DNA of 64,000 nt from Rossellomorea aquimaris TF-12 (GTDB lineage: Bacteria > Bacillota > Bacilli > Bacillales > Bacillaceae_B), in contig NZ_LQXM01000024.1 of NCBI RefSeq assembly GCF_001648555.1, positions 1-64,000 on the forward strand, written 5' to 3'. Numbering within the stretch: the first letter of the stretch is position 1; the number at the start of each line of letters is the position of its first letter. Below, one piece after another: positions 18,640 through 26,749 of the stretch. The notes beneath the pieces were generated by a model. That model was not told where the DNA came from and ran no database searches. It saw nothing but the letters and a program-made list of their open reading frames with translations. The position numbers and the translations under genes are program-made.

Positions 18640-18669
18640 CGTTTATGAAAGAGATGGAACAAATATGAC
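18640..18669 (-). promoter_or_regulatory. Sigma-E-like promoter of yhaX
   Basis: On the minus strand, GTCATATT (the consensus -35 of sigma-E) is followed after 14 bp by CATAAACG, 6 of 8 matches to the -10 consensus CATACAMT. It lies about 40 bp upstream of the yhaX start. Confidence 0.5.
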
Positions 18670-18748
18670 AAGGGTAACAAGCTTTCAGTAAATATTAATC
18701 GGGAAGATGAGTTATGACGTTATTTCATCTATGAAGTAAAAAATCTGG

Positions 18749-18760
18749 AGGTCCGTCCCT
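18749..18760 (+). repeat. AGGTCCGTCCCT 12-mer, intergenic
   Basis: An exact copy of the recurrent 12-mer between yhaX and the yheA terminator. Confidence 0.7.
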
Positions 18761-18767
18761 CAAAAAA

Positions 18768-18802
18768 AAAAGACTAACTCCGAAGTCGGAGCTAGTCTTT
18801 TG
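18768..18802 (-). terminator. Terminator of yheA
   Basis: An AAAGACTAGCTCCG/CGGAGTTAGTCTTT stem followed by a long T-run on the minus strand. Confidence 0.85.
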
Positions 18803-18813
18803 TAAATGTGTGA

Positions 18814-19167
18814 TTATTTTTGCATTGAGCCGTATAGCTCTTCTAGTGGTTTCATGATGACTTTGTTTAAGTCATTGATTACCATACTCATGCGTTGCTC
18901 AGCTTCCATAAGCTTTGCAATTTTCTCATGTTGTTGAACAAGTTGAGCTGTTTTTTGCGCCTGCTCTACTTCTTCTTGAGTGATTTCTTCACCGCTCATT
19001 TGTTTTTGTTGTAAACCCATTTGAATATCTCTGAAGTTTTCAAACATTTTGCTAGCAGATTCGTCATTGTTTACTTCATCATACATTCTTTTAAGTTCTA
19101 AGAATTCGTCGCTTTTTCTTAACGCGCTTTCTAATTCGTTTGCTTGATCGTATAAGTTAATAGCCAA
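18814..19167 (-). CDS. yheA: YheA, YheA/YmcA (YlbF)-family protein
   Basis: A 117-aa all-helical acidic protein (UPF0342). The central QMSGEEITQEEVEQAQ segment and the C-terminal end with a conserved LYGSMQK-like tail match YheA. Relatives YmcA and YlbF bind RNase Y and affect competence and sporulation, but YheA itself has no assigned role. The start is TTG at 19167, nine bases after AGGAGGTAC; the family N-terminus AINLYDQA begins right there. It is monocistronic with its own terminator. Confidence 0.92.
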   Translation of the reverse strand: MAINLYDQANELESALRKSDEFLELKRMYDEVNNDESASKMFENFRDIQMGLQQKQMSGEEITQEEVEQAQKTAQLVQQHEKIAKLMEAEQRMSMVINDLNKVIMKPLEELYGSMQK

Positions 19168-19282
19168 AATACGTACCTCCTATAATTTCAATCATTCTTT
19201 CCTACCCCACTATAACAAACAATGAAGCGGAATTCTAGGAAGACCACTTATAGAAAGTGGAAATCCCCAAATAAGAGTCCTG

Positions 19283-20422
19283 TTACGATAATACCATGAC
19301 AATAAGACTTTGAATTAGTCCAATGATTCCTCCAAGTAAAGCGCCTAAATAAGTAATCATTTTAAACTCTCGACGGGAAATATCCAGTACCAGTCTCTCT
19401 AATCTGTCTACTGAGAAGGATTCTACCTGCTCTTTCACAATTTTTTGCAAGTGCAGCTTCTCCATCAGATTCGGGATCCTTTCAGATAGAAGGTCCGTCC
19501 CTCTATCTACCCATTTAGGGAGGATGGTGGTGAAGAAGGTTTGTTTGTGTGGTTCGATCCATTGTTTAAGTGGCTTGGATAGGTGTCCGTCGATGTTGAT
19601 TAGGTTGATTATGGACGTTTGGAGGCTTGAGATGATTTCTTCTTCAGGTAACCTGTCGATGACTTCTTCCATCCTCATCCCTTTAAGTTTGGTCCATTCT
19701 TTTGTTAGTAAGTTTAATAGAATTTCCTGAGTTCCTTCATGCTTGATGAATTTCACAATCTCAGGCTGTATTTTATCAGCTACTGACGTGTTCCCAAGGA
19801 ACATTCCCAGCATGTTTCCAAGCATTCCTCGTTCCTTTAAAAAATCATCAATCATCACTTTTACTTTCGCTTTTCCTTCTGTGCTTGTAAAGTAGGTCTC
19901 TGCTCTATTGGCAATAAATTGAACCAGCTTCGGTATTCTTTCTTCTATTTCCTCCTGCCACTTCTCAGGAAGAGCTTCATTTATTTGTTTTGAAGAATAA
20001 GCTAATTTTGTTTCTTTCACCTTAGCTTCAATCCATGATTCAAGCCAATCATTTAACTGATCAGAAGATACAGGAATTTGAAAAGTATCAAGCCAATCAT
20101 TCACACTCTTATCTGATGAGAACACAGGCTTTAATTCTTCTCTTAACCACTCGTTCACATCTTTTTGAAAGTCTTCATTCATTATTTTTTTCTGAAGGCT
20201 CTCGGGAGTAATTAAGTGCTCGACAACCATTTTGCCTAGCTGTTCAGCTAACTCGTCACGACGTTTTGGAATCAGTCCCGGCGTGAAAGGTACTTTGAAT
20301 TTCCCAATATAGTAAGCCTTATATGGTCTGAATAACATTTTTATAGCTAGTGAATTGGTAACCCCTCCGATTAGAGCTCCAATGACGATCATAAATAGTA
20401 CCAGGATGAAAGCATCCAGCAT
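19283..20422 (-). CDS. yheB: YheB, DUF445 family membrane protein
   Basis: A 379-aa UPF0754/DUF445 protein with one N-terminal helix (LVLFMIVIGALIGGVTNSLAIKMLF), conserved RPYKAYYIGKFKVPFTPGLIPKRRDELA, a long amphipathic, coiled-coil-rich middle and a C-terminal helix (YLGALLGGIIGLIQSLIVMV). Expected topology is membrane-anchored at both ends. Function is unknown; relatives are associated with spore or envelope processes. AAGGAAGGTG precedes the ATG. It is divergent from the YheCD operon. The recurrent 12-mer AGGTCCGTCCCT lies inside it at 19491. Confidence 0.92.
   Translation of the reverse strand: MLDAFILVLFMIVIGALIGGVTNSLAIKMLFRPYKAYYIGKFKVPFTPGLIPKRRDELAEQLGKMVVEHLITPESLQKKIMNEDFQKDVNEWLREELKPVFSSDKSVNDWLDTFQIPVSSDQLNDWLESWIEAKVKETKLAYSSKQINEALPEKWQEEIEERIPKLVQFIANRAETYFTSTEGKAKVKVMIDDFLKERGMLGNMLGMFLGNTSVADKIQPEIVKFIKHEGTQEILLNLLTKEWTKLKGMRMEEVIDRLPEEEIISSLQTSIINLINIDGHLSKPLKQWIEPHKQTFFTTILPKWVDRGTDLLSERIPNLMEKLHLQKIVKEQVESFSVDRLERLVLDISRREFKMITYLGALLGGIIGLIQSLIVMVLS
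19491..19502 (+). repeat. AGGTCCGTCCCT 12-mer within yheB
   Basis: An exact copy of the recurrent 12-mer inside the yheB coding sequence (encoding part of a DRGTDLL peptide on the other strand). Confidence 0.7.
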
Positions 20423-20447
20423 GATTGCACCTTCCTTTTCTACGTTT

Positions 20448-20475
20448 GAACATTTTGCCTATGTTTACATACAAT
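20448..20475 (+). promoter_or_regulatory. Sigma-E-like promoter of the YheC/YheD operon
   Basis: GAACATT (6 of 7 to the sigma-E -35 GMATATT) and, 13 bp downstream, CATACAAT, an exact -10 consensus match. It sits about 70 bp upstream of the first ATP-grasp gene. yheC and yheD are sigma-E dependent in B. subtilis. Confidence 0.6.
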
Positions 20476-20546
20476 GCTATATCAACATTAGCCCAGTAAA
20501 TAATTATAAATTTATCGTAGCGGGTTATGCAAACGGGGAATGCCAT

Positions 20547-21878
20547 GTGAAGTATTATTGTCAATTTCATACGCGTAAACATGAGAAAGAATTACATTAT
20601 TTATATATACCTGAAAACATCATAGGAAAAAGCCTGGAGGAAATGGATTTATCAATAGGGTCGACAACTGTTAAGGTACAATGCATTCCTACCTCTACAA
20701 ATGATTCCAACATTGTGTTAGAAACTTACGATCCTTTACTATCTTCTCTTCCGCCAATGGATAACGTCATTTTACTTAAGGATTTAAAACGTAGGATTCT
20801 GACTCTCGGACCCCTTGTTGCGCTCTTAATACATGTAAATTCTCCCGACAAACTACAATCTCACTCTTTAAAAGAATATTTTACAGAGTGTCAAAGATGG
20901 TTTCAACGAAAAGGTGGATTTTTTTTCCTCTTTCCTTTTTCATCCTTTTTAAAAGAGGAGCCTAAAGGAATGGTATATCAAAACGAAGAATGGGTCCTTC
21001 ATTCTGTACCTGATCCCCATGTTATTTATAATCGGATTCATTCTCGCAAGGCAGAAAAGTCTTCAGAATATAAAAAAGCTTTAAATGGTTATGATATGCG
21101 TTTTGTTCATATCTTTAACACTAGTTTTTTTACAAAAGCAGAAGTGTACAACATTTTGAAGGATAGTCCACTACTCCTTCCACATCTCCCTGCTACTAAT
21201 TTGGAAATGAATCAATTAAATGAAATGCTAACTGATCACAGAGATATCTTTATCAAAGCACTTCAAGGAAGTAAAGGGCGATTTATCATTAGAGTGCAAG
21301 AACGGGAACATGACTATCTTCTGCATCAAAACTCCTTTGCAGAAAGTAGTCCTCTATCTTTTACTTCGTATTCATCTTTAGAGAAACAAATTCGTTCATG
21401 GTGTCACCCTTCATCCTTTTTTATTCAAGAAACAATTCCTTTTTGTACCTTTGAAGGTCAGCAATTAGACTTTCGTTTCCTCTGTCACATTAATCGGGAA
21501 GGTCGCTGGGTGATTGTATCGTCAGTTGCCCGGGTGGCTTCTCATCATCAATTTGTAGCGAATGTAGACCAAGGTGGAAGAATGGAACAACCCATTAAAG
21601 TGCTACAAGCCCTATTCCCTACTCAGGATAGTCGAAAACTGTTATCTGATATGAAATCATTATCCCTCGCCTCTGCCTCCCTCCTATCAGAAAGCTTAGA
21701 AGGACACTTTGCTGAGTTAGGTATCGATATTGGAATTGATAACAGTGGTAAGCCATGGATTATTGAAGTCAATTCCAAGCCATCCAAAAGGACCTATATC
21801 GAAACGGATAGGATTCGGCCATCTGTAAAAGCTCTTTATGATTATAGTACTAAAATATGGATAGAAAAGGAGGATTAA
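20547..21878 (+). CDS. YheC/YheD-family ATP-grasp protein, paralogue 1
   Basis: About 443 aa. The YheCD (endospore coat-associated) family pattern is seen in order: VIYNRIHSRKAE, LPHLPAT, IKALQGSKGRFI (ATP-binding loop), FIQETIP, LDFRFLCH and the metal-binding ELGIDIGID...IIEVNSKPS. The loop has lost the Pro and the second Gly seen in paralogue 3 (KPKNGSLGNGI), so ATP binding may be weakened. The start is the GTG at 20547 after GGGGAATGCCAT; the frame is open 64 codons further into yheB but that part is hydrophobically odd and antisense. It is first of four overlapping paralogues behind a sigma-E-like promoter. Confidence 0.82.
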   Translation: MKYYCQFHTRKHEKELHYLYIPENIIGKSLEEMDLSIGSTTVKVQCIPTSTNDSNIVLETYDPLLSSLPPMDNVILLKDLKRRILTLGPLVALLIHVNSPDKLQSHSLKEYFTECQRWFQRKGGFFFLFPFSSFLKEEPKGMVYQNEEWVLHSVPDPHVIYNRIHSRKAEKSSEYKKALNGYDMRFVHIFNTSFFTKAEVYNILKDSPLLLPHLPATNLEMNQLNEMLTDHRDIFIKALQGSKGRFIIRVQEREHDYLLHQNSFAESSPLSFTSYSSLEKQIRSWCHPSSFFIQETIPFCTFEGQQLDFRFLCHINREGRWVIVSSVARVASHHQFVANVDQGGRMEQPIKVLQALFPTQDSRKLLSDMKSLSLASASLLSESLEGHFAELGIDIGIDNSGKPWIIEVNSKPSKRTYIETDRIRPSVKALYDYSTKIWIEKED

Positions 21879-21882
21879 TCAT

Positions 21883-22974
21883 ATGAATACTTCATTAGGA
21901 ATCATGACCCTTAACCCTGATATTTCGAATACTTATTTTCTTGAGATTGCCTATGAATCCTTATCCTACAATATTGATCTCTATTTGTTTTCTCCCCAAG
22001 GTATATCTCCTTTAAGTGAAACAGTCGATGGATTTTACTTTAATCCTACAAAGAAGACGTGGGAAAAGGAAGCCTTTGAAATCCCCTCGTTTATTTATGA
22101 CCGTACCTATTATCAAAAGGACCTGCCTTCTCGCCAGGCAAAGGCAGTTGTCCAGTGGTTAAAAAACCAAAAGTATATTCAATTTTTAAGCTACGGTCTG
22201 CCAAACAAGTGGCTTGTCTATGAAACATTAAAAGAAACATCCCTTTCCTCCTACCTTCCAGAAACCACATTAGTGACAGATGGAAACCAGCTTTTACACC
22301 TTTTATTAGAACAAAGAGACAGCATCATCAAACCAGTGGATGGTGCTCACGGTTTTGCCGTATACCAATTATTAGTAGAAGGAAAAAACATTAAGGTTCG
22401 GACAACAAAGAAGCATGGAGTCATTGAAAAAACCTTCACCAACAATCAGTCTTTCTTAGAATGGGGGAACCACATTCTAAAACAACACACTTTTATTTAT
22501 CAAAAACGCCTTTCTAACTACACATCCCTTCATACACCTTTTGATTTAAGAGTGTTGATGAACAAGGATTCAAGAGGAGAATGGAGAGTCTTTCAGAAAG
22601 CAATTCGAGAAGGAAAACAGAATGGTATTCTAACCAACATTAGTTATGGCGCTTCTTACCTTTCCTATAAAGATTGGAAACATAAACATCAGAGGTTAAC
22701 ATGGAATTTTATTGAGGAGGAAATTACCGACATTCTTGAAGATATTCCCCTTATTCTTGAGGATTCATTTTCACCTTTATTTGAAATCGGAGTTGATATC
22801 GTCATTGCCAATGATGATTCCATTTGGATCTTGGATATTAATTCTAAACCTGGACATAAAGCGGTTCATTCTTTAGGGGCAGAGAAGCTTTCAGCACTTC
22901 ATAAAGCTCCATTAGATTATTGTGAGTTTCTCGCAGAGCTATCTTTAACTTCTATAAGAAGAGGTGAATTCTAA
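21883..22974 (+). CDS. yheC: YheC-like ATP-grasp endospore coat-associated protein, paralogue 2
   Basis: A 363-aa protein, the same length as B. subtilis YheC. Family elements: FIYDRTYYQK, SYLPETTLV, IIKPVDGAHGFAVY (ATP loop), YQKRLSNY, FDLRVLMN and EIGVDIVIANDD...LDINSKPG. AAAGGAGGATTAATCAT gives a strong ribosome site; four bases separate it from the preceding stop. The substrate ligated, if any, is unknown. The protein is expected in the mother cell, associated with the forespore surface. Confidence 0.85.
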   Translation: MNTSLGIMTLNPDISNTYFLEIAYESLSYNIDLYLFSPQGISPLSETVDGFYFNPTKKTWEKEAFEIPSFIYDRTYYQKDLPSRQAKAVVQWLKNQKYIQFLSYGLPNKWLVYETLKETSLSSYLPETTLVTDGNQLLHLLLEQRDSIIKPVDGAHGFAVYQLLVEGKNIKVRTTKKHGVIEKTFTNNQSFLEWGNHILKQHTFIYQKRLSNYTSLHTPFDLRVLMNKDSRGEWRVFQKAIREGKQNGILTNISYGASYLSYKDWKHKHQRLTWNFIEEEITDILEDIPLILEDSFSPLFEIGVDIVIANDDSIWILDINSKPGHKAVHSLGAEKLSALHKAPLDYCEFLAELSLTSIRRGEF

Positions 22975-24347
22975 TGCTGAAAACGTTTAAAGTAGAAAGA
23001 TTTGAAGACGCTGAAAATATCCTTATCCTCCCCTCTGGTTATAAGGGAGATCTCATCTCTATTCCACATACGGCCATACTTGGGACAGCTAGACAACCGA
23101 TTGTCTGTAAACAACAGGAGTTTGGAAAAAATGTCATTGGTATAAGCTCAAGCCTGGCACAAAACCTTTACCTTCCAAATGAAGTGAAATCTTTGTCTCT
23201 GTTCATGAAGGATGAATGTATTCATTTGGGTGTTTTAATTGGAATATTCACCTCTGGCTTTACAAGTTTTAGGCTCAATCCCGTTGGTGAAAGATCTTAT
23301 TTTTTCAAGAAGCTGCTGTCTGTTCAATCCTCATTAGGAGTTGTTCCTTTTTTATTCGGTCAACAACATATTGATTGGGAGAACGGATTAATCAATGGAT
23401 ATTTTCATTTTGGAGGAGACTGGGTTCGAGAAGTGATTCCTTTTCCTAATGTGATTTATGATCGACTGCCCAATCGTCGTAGTGAAAAAAGAAAGTCTTA
23501 TAAGGAAATCAAAGATAGGTTGCAAAGGGAATACGCGATCCCATGGTATAATCCTGGTTTTTTTAATAAATTTGATTTATTCGAACGTCTTGAATCAGAC
23601 GAAACCGTTCATCACTACCTTCCTGAAACTCATGCCATCCAATCCTTTGATAATATTGAACGTATGCTTTCAGCCTATAAACAGGTATATCTCAAGCCTA
23701 AAAACGGGAGCTTAGGAAATGGAATTCATAAACTAACCTACAATCATTCCTCTGAAGAATATTATTGTCGATTCAGGGACAGTGAAAATAAAAATCGATT
23801 AATGAAGTTTTCGACGCTAGAACATTTGCTCAATACAATCTTTAAGGATCGAAATCTACACACTTTTCTTGTCCAGCAAGGGATTTCTTTAATACAGGAT
23901 GAGAATCGGGCTATTGATTTTAGAGTACACACAAACAAGGATGAAGAAGGCTGCTGGCATGTCAGTGCAATTGCTGGAAAAATCGCAGGAGTTGGAAGTG
24001 TCACAACTCATACGAATAATGGAGGAGAGGTAAAAAGCTTAGCGGAAATTTTTAAAGATGAAGAAAAACGAAACTCAGTAGAAACATCCTTAAAAGAAGC
24101 TGCCCTTACTCTTTCACAAGCCATTGAGGGAAATATTGAAGGCTATATCGGTGAAATCGGTTTCGATTTTGGCATAGATGAAGACATGCGCATTTGGATG
24201 TTTGAAGCGAATTCAAAACCTGGCAGATCCATATTTTCTCATCCTGATTTAAGGAGATTTGACCTACTTACAAGAAAGCTCTCACTATCTTTCGGGATTT
24301 TTCTTACACAACAATCCTTGAAAAACCCCGAGGAAATGATTCCATGA
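22974..24347 (+). CDS. yheD: YheD-like ATP-grasp endospore coat-associated protein, paralogue 3
   Basis: A 457-aa protein, close in length to B. subtilis YheD (453 aa), which forms rings around the forespore. The N-terminal domain of about 170 residues is followed by the ATP-grasp core: VIYDRLPNRRSEK, YLPETHAI, YLKPKNGSLGNGIHKL (the most canonical ATP loop of the four), VQQGISLI, IDFRVHTNKD, and EIGFDFGIDED...FEANSKPGR. Its start codon overlaps the previous stop by one base (TAATG), so it is translationally coupled. Confidence 0.87.
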   Translation: MLKTFKVERFEDAENILILPSGYKGDLISIPHTAILGTARQPIVCKQQEFGKNVIGISSSLAQNLYLPNEVKSLSLFMKDECIHLGVLIGIFTSGFTSFRLNPVGERSYFFKKLLSVQSSLGVVPFLFGQQHIDWENGLINGYFHFGGDWVREVIPFPNVIYDRLPNRRSEKRKSYKEIKDRLQREYAIPWYNPGFFNKFDLFERLESDETVHHYLPETHAIQSFDNIERMLSAYKQVYLKPKNGSLGNGIHKLTYNHSSEEYYCRFRDSENKNRLMKFSTLEHLLNTIFKDRNLHTFLVQQGISLIQDENRAIDFRVHTNKDEEGCWHVSAIAGKIAGVGSVTTHTNNGGEVKSLAEIFKDEEKRNSVETSLKEAALTLSQAIEGNIEGYIGEIGFDFGIDEDMRIWMFEANSKPGRSIFSHPDLRRFDLLTRKLSLSFGIFLTQQSLKNPEEMIP

Positions 24348-25546
24348 AAATTCTTTATGACCGTTCAAAAAAAACCTTTTTTCATGCAGAAAAAAGTATT
24401 TTGACATTCGCTTTCGGAAAGAATTCTTTTCTCCTTTCTTCAAAAGAACCAACTCACTCCTATCAATTTGACTTACAGGTTAACAATGAATCTCATTCTA
24501 TCCCTTTAATAGGCATAATCGCCAGCAAAGAGAAAAAGAATAAATATAAGGGGAATTTTGAATTGTTCCGGTCAATCCAGGATGATGTAGAGCGTTCTGG
24601 CGGGCTCTGCTTTGTATTCTCTCCAGAAGATGTCAACAGTGATTCCATTGATGGTATCATCTACAATTCCCCACTTAAAAAATGGGTGAAGTGTAATTTC
24701 CCTACCCCTAATGTTATATATAACCGGGTTTCATCCCATCTTGGTGAGCAGAATCATTCTTATAAAACATTATTGACGTATATACAAGAGCATACCATTC
24801 CTTTTTTTAACCCTCATTTTTTTCATAAATGGGAGATATACGAGCTTTTATCTCAGAATTCGGAGCTCCAGCCTTACTTACCTTATACGGAAAGAATTAA
24901 AGATGAAGAGACATTTAATAGCTTCCTAAAAAAATACAAAAAAGTGTATGTCAAGCATTCCCTGGCTTCTCAAGGTAAGGGAATCCGCTTGATTGAATAT
25001 GATTCAAAAGGGGAAATCGTATGTAAGAGTATAAAGAAAATAGAGAAATACCCAAGTATTTCACGATTTCTTCAATCCTATAATGAGTGGTTTAAAGATA
25101 GGGAGCAGCAGTGGATTATTCAGGAAGCCGTAAACTGTAAAACCATACATGATCATCGTTATGATTTTCGGATTCTTGTCCTTCATACAGGCACAAACTT
25201 CCGTTTAATTGGGATAGGGGTTCGGATGTCACAGCGCCAGGAAGTCACCACTCATGTCCCCTCAGGAGGGAAAATTATCTCATTAAAAGAAGTTATCAAC
25301 CCGAGTACAAAAAAAGAAATATCTAAAATCGTAAAAAATTGTGGAAAAGAGCTGGCAAAATCCTTTGGATATGTGGGAGAATTCTCGATTGATTTAGCTC
25401 CACGTGAGGAAGGTGGATTTGTTCTATTTGAAATCAATTCCAAACCGATGATTTTTGATGAAATTGACATTGAAACGAAACGGCGGCAACAGCTTGTACA
25501 GACATTTTTTGCCCTATCCAACCATAACAAAAAGGTTGATTCCTAG
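24344..25546 (+). CDS. YheC/YheD-family ATP-grasp protein, paralogue 4
   Basis: A 400-aa protein with the same order of motifs: VIYNRVSSHLGEQ, YLPYTERI, YVKHSLASQGKGIRLI (ATP loop, lacking the usual KP...G start), IQEAVNC, YDFRILVLH and EFSIDLAPREEGG...FEINSKPM. The metal-binding EINSKP is kept. It overlaps paralogue 3 by 4 bp (ATGA). It is the most divergent copy in its N-terminal domain. B. subtilis has only two genes here, so paralogues 1 and 4 are additions relative to that species. Confidence 0.82.
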   Translation: MKILYDRSKKTFFHAEKSILTFAFGKNSFLLSSKEPTHSYQFDLQVNNESHSIPLIGIIASKEKKNKYKGNFELFRSIQDDVERSGGLCFVFSPEDVNSDSIDGIIYNSPLKKWVKCNFPTPNVIYNRVSSHLGEQNHSYKTLLTYIQEHTIPFFNPHFFHKWEIYELLSQNSELQPYLPYTERIKDEETFNSFLKKYKKVYVKHSLASQGKGIRLIEYDSKGEIVCKSIKKIEKYPSISRFLQSYNEWFKDREQQWIIQEAVNCKTIHDHRYDFRILVLHTGTNFRLIGIGVRMSQRQEVTTHVPSGGKIISLKEVINPSTKKEISKIVKNCGKELAKSFGYVGEFSIDLAPREEGGFVLFEINSKPMIFDEIDIETKRRQQLVQTFFALSNHNKKVDS

Positions 25547-25571
25547 AAATATCAAAGGGATCAACCTTTTT
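25530..25571. terminator. Bidirectional terminator between the YheCD operon and the ferritin-like gene
   Basis: An AAAAGGTTGATCC-type stem partly inside the last codons of paralogue 4, with T5 on the plus strand and a T-rich flank on the minus strand, serving two convergent units. Confidence 0.8.
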
Positions 25572-25579
25572 CTAAAGTC

Positions 25580-25978
25580 TTATCGAAGGGAATTATAAAT
25601 GGTAGAAAATCTAGTGGCATGCTCCATTTCATCTGTCATAGCAATGAATAGAGGATTATATGCCTGTTGATTTGGAAGTTCAACGAGCATGTCCCGATAA
25701 AATTCAGCAGCTTCCAGCTCACCTTTTAAGGCACGTAATACTCCTTCTTTAAAGGTTGTGAACTCTACTTTTTCCTTCTTATGCTCATAATATTCGCCCG
25801 TAAATAAATAATGGAGATACTGAAACATTTCATAATGCTCCTTCTCATCTTTTTGAGCATGGTCTATAAATTCCACATACAATGGATTATTTGTTCGACT
25901 TTTTAACTCTTTATAAAAATAATAGGCTGTCCATTCATCACTTATCGCTTTTTGCAAATCACGAATAAACGAGTTCAT
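25580..25978 (-). CDS. Ferritin-like (rubrerythrin-type) diiron domain protein
   Basis: A 132-aa four-helix protein. Candidate metal ligands appear in helix order: DEWTAYYFY (Glu15), DEKEHYEMF, GELEAAEFY and DEMEHATRF. These paired ExxH motifs are those of the rubrerythrin/ferritin-like superfamily. There is no rubredoxin domain. The function is probably iron or peroxide handling, and a spore-coat association is possible since such proteins occur in sporulation clusters (inference). GGGGGGAGAA precedes the ATG. It is convergent with the YheCD operon. Confidence 0.78.
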   Translation of the reverse strand: MNSFIRDLQKAISDEWTAYYFYKELKSRTNNPLYVEFIDHAQKDEKEHYEMFQYLHYLFTGEYYEHKKEKVEFTTFKEGVLRALKGELEAAEFYRDMLVELPNQQAYNPLFIAMTDEMEHATRFSTIYNSLR

Positions 25979-26102
25979 TCTTCTCCCCCCTCAAGCTCTT
26001 CACTAGATTCTATTAAGGGAAAATGGGATTTATGATAATTTTAATTCTTATCCTACACAGAGATTAATAAAACGTTTACAATGAGGATTGAGGTGATAAG
26101 AG

Positions 26103-26312
26103 ATGATTCAACATTTCCAATACAAACATATGTTTACCAACAAACAGCTTCCTGGTTGGACTTTTTCTTTTTATTTTAAAGGATTGAAATACGAAGGTAA
26201 TTATCATAAAGAGGGGAACATCGAATGGACTTCTCATACTCCTCCACAAGAGGAAGAAGAACTCCTCAAGAAACAGCTTCATGAGCTAATGTTATTCCAC
26301 GTTTACGAATAA
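26103..26312 (+). CDS. yheE: YheE (DUF5342) protein, 69 aa
   Basis: A 69-aa protein starting MIQHFQYKHMFTNKQLPGWTF and containing GNIEWTSHTPP and the C-terminal ELMLFHVYE, the pattern of YheE/DUF5342. Its position after yheD matches B. subtilis. GAGGTGATAAGAG precedes the ATG. It is a soluble protein of unknown function, probably expressed during sporulation (inference from neighbours). Confidence 0.85.
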   Translation: MIQHFQYKHMFTNKQLPGWTFSFYFKGLKYEGNYHKEGNIEWTSHTPPQEEEELLKKQLHELMLFHVYE

Positions 26313-26332
26313 TAAATGGCATGAATGAACCA

Positions 26333-26366
26333 CAGCCTCCTTTCAAAAACTAACAAAAGGAGGCTG
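26333..26366 (+). promoter_or_regulatory. Hairpin sequestering the ribosome-binding site of the next gene
   Basis: CAGCCTCCTTT (26333-26343) pairs perfectly with AAAGGAGGCTG (26356-26366). The right arm contains the whole Shine-Dalgarno sequence of the gene starting at 26373. No T-tract follows, so it is not an ordinary terminator of yheE. Confidence 0.65.
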
Positions 26367-26372
26367 ATGAAT

Positions 26373-26561
26373 ATGGGAAAAGATAAAGAGAACTATGAAT
26401 TTCTACCTGATACAAATTACGAAGGTAAAGAAAAAGCATTTCTCGATGTGGATCGCTTTATCAATGAAGGTATGTCAGGTGGATCCGTTCATATGAGAGC
26501 AAATTCTACAAACATTGAAGAATCCATTGAAATTACTCAACACGAAGAACCACCGCGCTAG
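26373..26561 (+). CDS. Small acidic hypothetical protein (62 aa)
   Basis: 62 aa starting MGKDKENYEFLPDTNYEGKE; acidic, soluble, with a middle segment FLDVDRFINEGMSGGSV and an acidic tail. Not recognised. The start is the ATG at 26373, nine bases after AAAGGAGG; upstream in-frame ATGs lie inside or before the hairpin and are unlikely. It lies 60 bp after yheE on the same strand, so the two could share a transcript, with translation of this one gated by the hairpin at 26333-26366. Confidence 0.65.
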   Translation: MGKDKENYEFLPDTNYEGKEKAFLDVDRFINEGMSGGSVHMRANSTNIEESIEITQHEEPPR

Positions 26562-26584
26562 AAAAAGATGCAAGGAAGAGATTG

Positions 26585-26705
26585 TCGAATAATGCAGACA
26601 AATCGATGACTCACAAATAAAATTGAAATTTCACTTGATATATTGAAACTTTCGCAAATAAATTAAATATTTGGCTCGATATATTGGAAATTTCGCAAAT
26701 AAATA
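26585..26705. repeat. 20-21 bp phased intergenic array 3 (same alternating units as array 2)
   Basis: Unit starts lie at about 26611, 26631, 26652, 26672 and 26693, a spacing of 20-21. Units alternate between a TCGCAAATAAAT type and a TCACTTGATATATTGAAA type. The array ends where the terminator of the CstR-type gene begins. Confidence 0.78.
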
Positions 26706-26706
26706 A

Positions 26707-26747
26707 GAAAAGCTGCCAAATCAGGATTTCTCCTAATGGCAGCTTTA
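26707..26747 (-). terminator. Terminator of the CstR-type gene
   Basis: An AAAGCTGCCA stem with an inner AGGA/TCCT pairing, followed by TTTTC on the minus strand. Confidence 0.8.
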
Positions 26748-26749
26748 TT

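Noticed and set aside
20355..20546. N-terminal extension of the first YheCD paralogue
   Set aside because: The 64 codons overlap yheB antisense, have no ribosome site at their start, and lie upstream of the sigma-E-like promoter.
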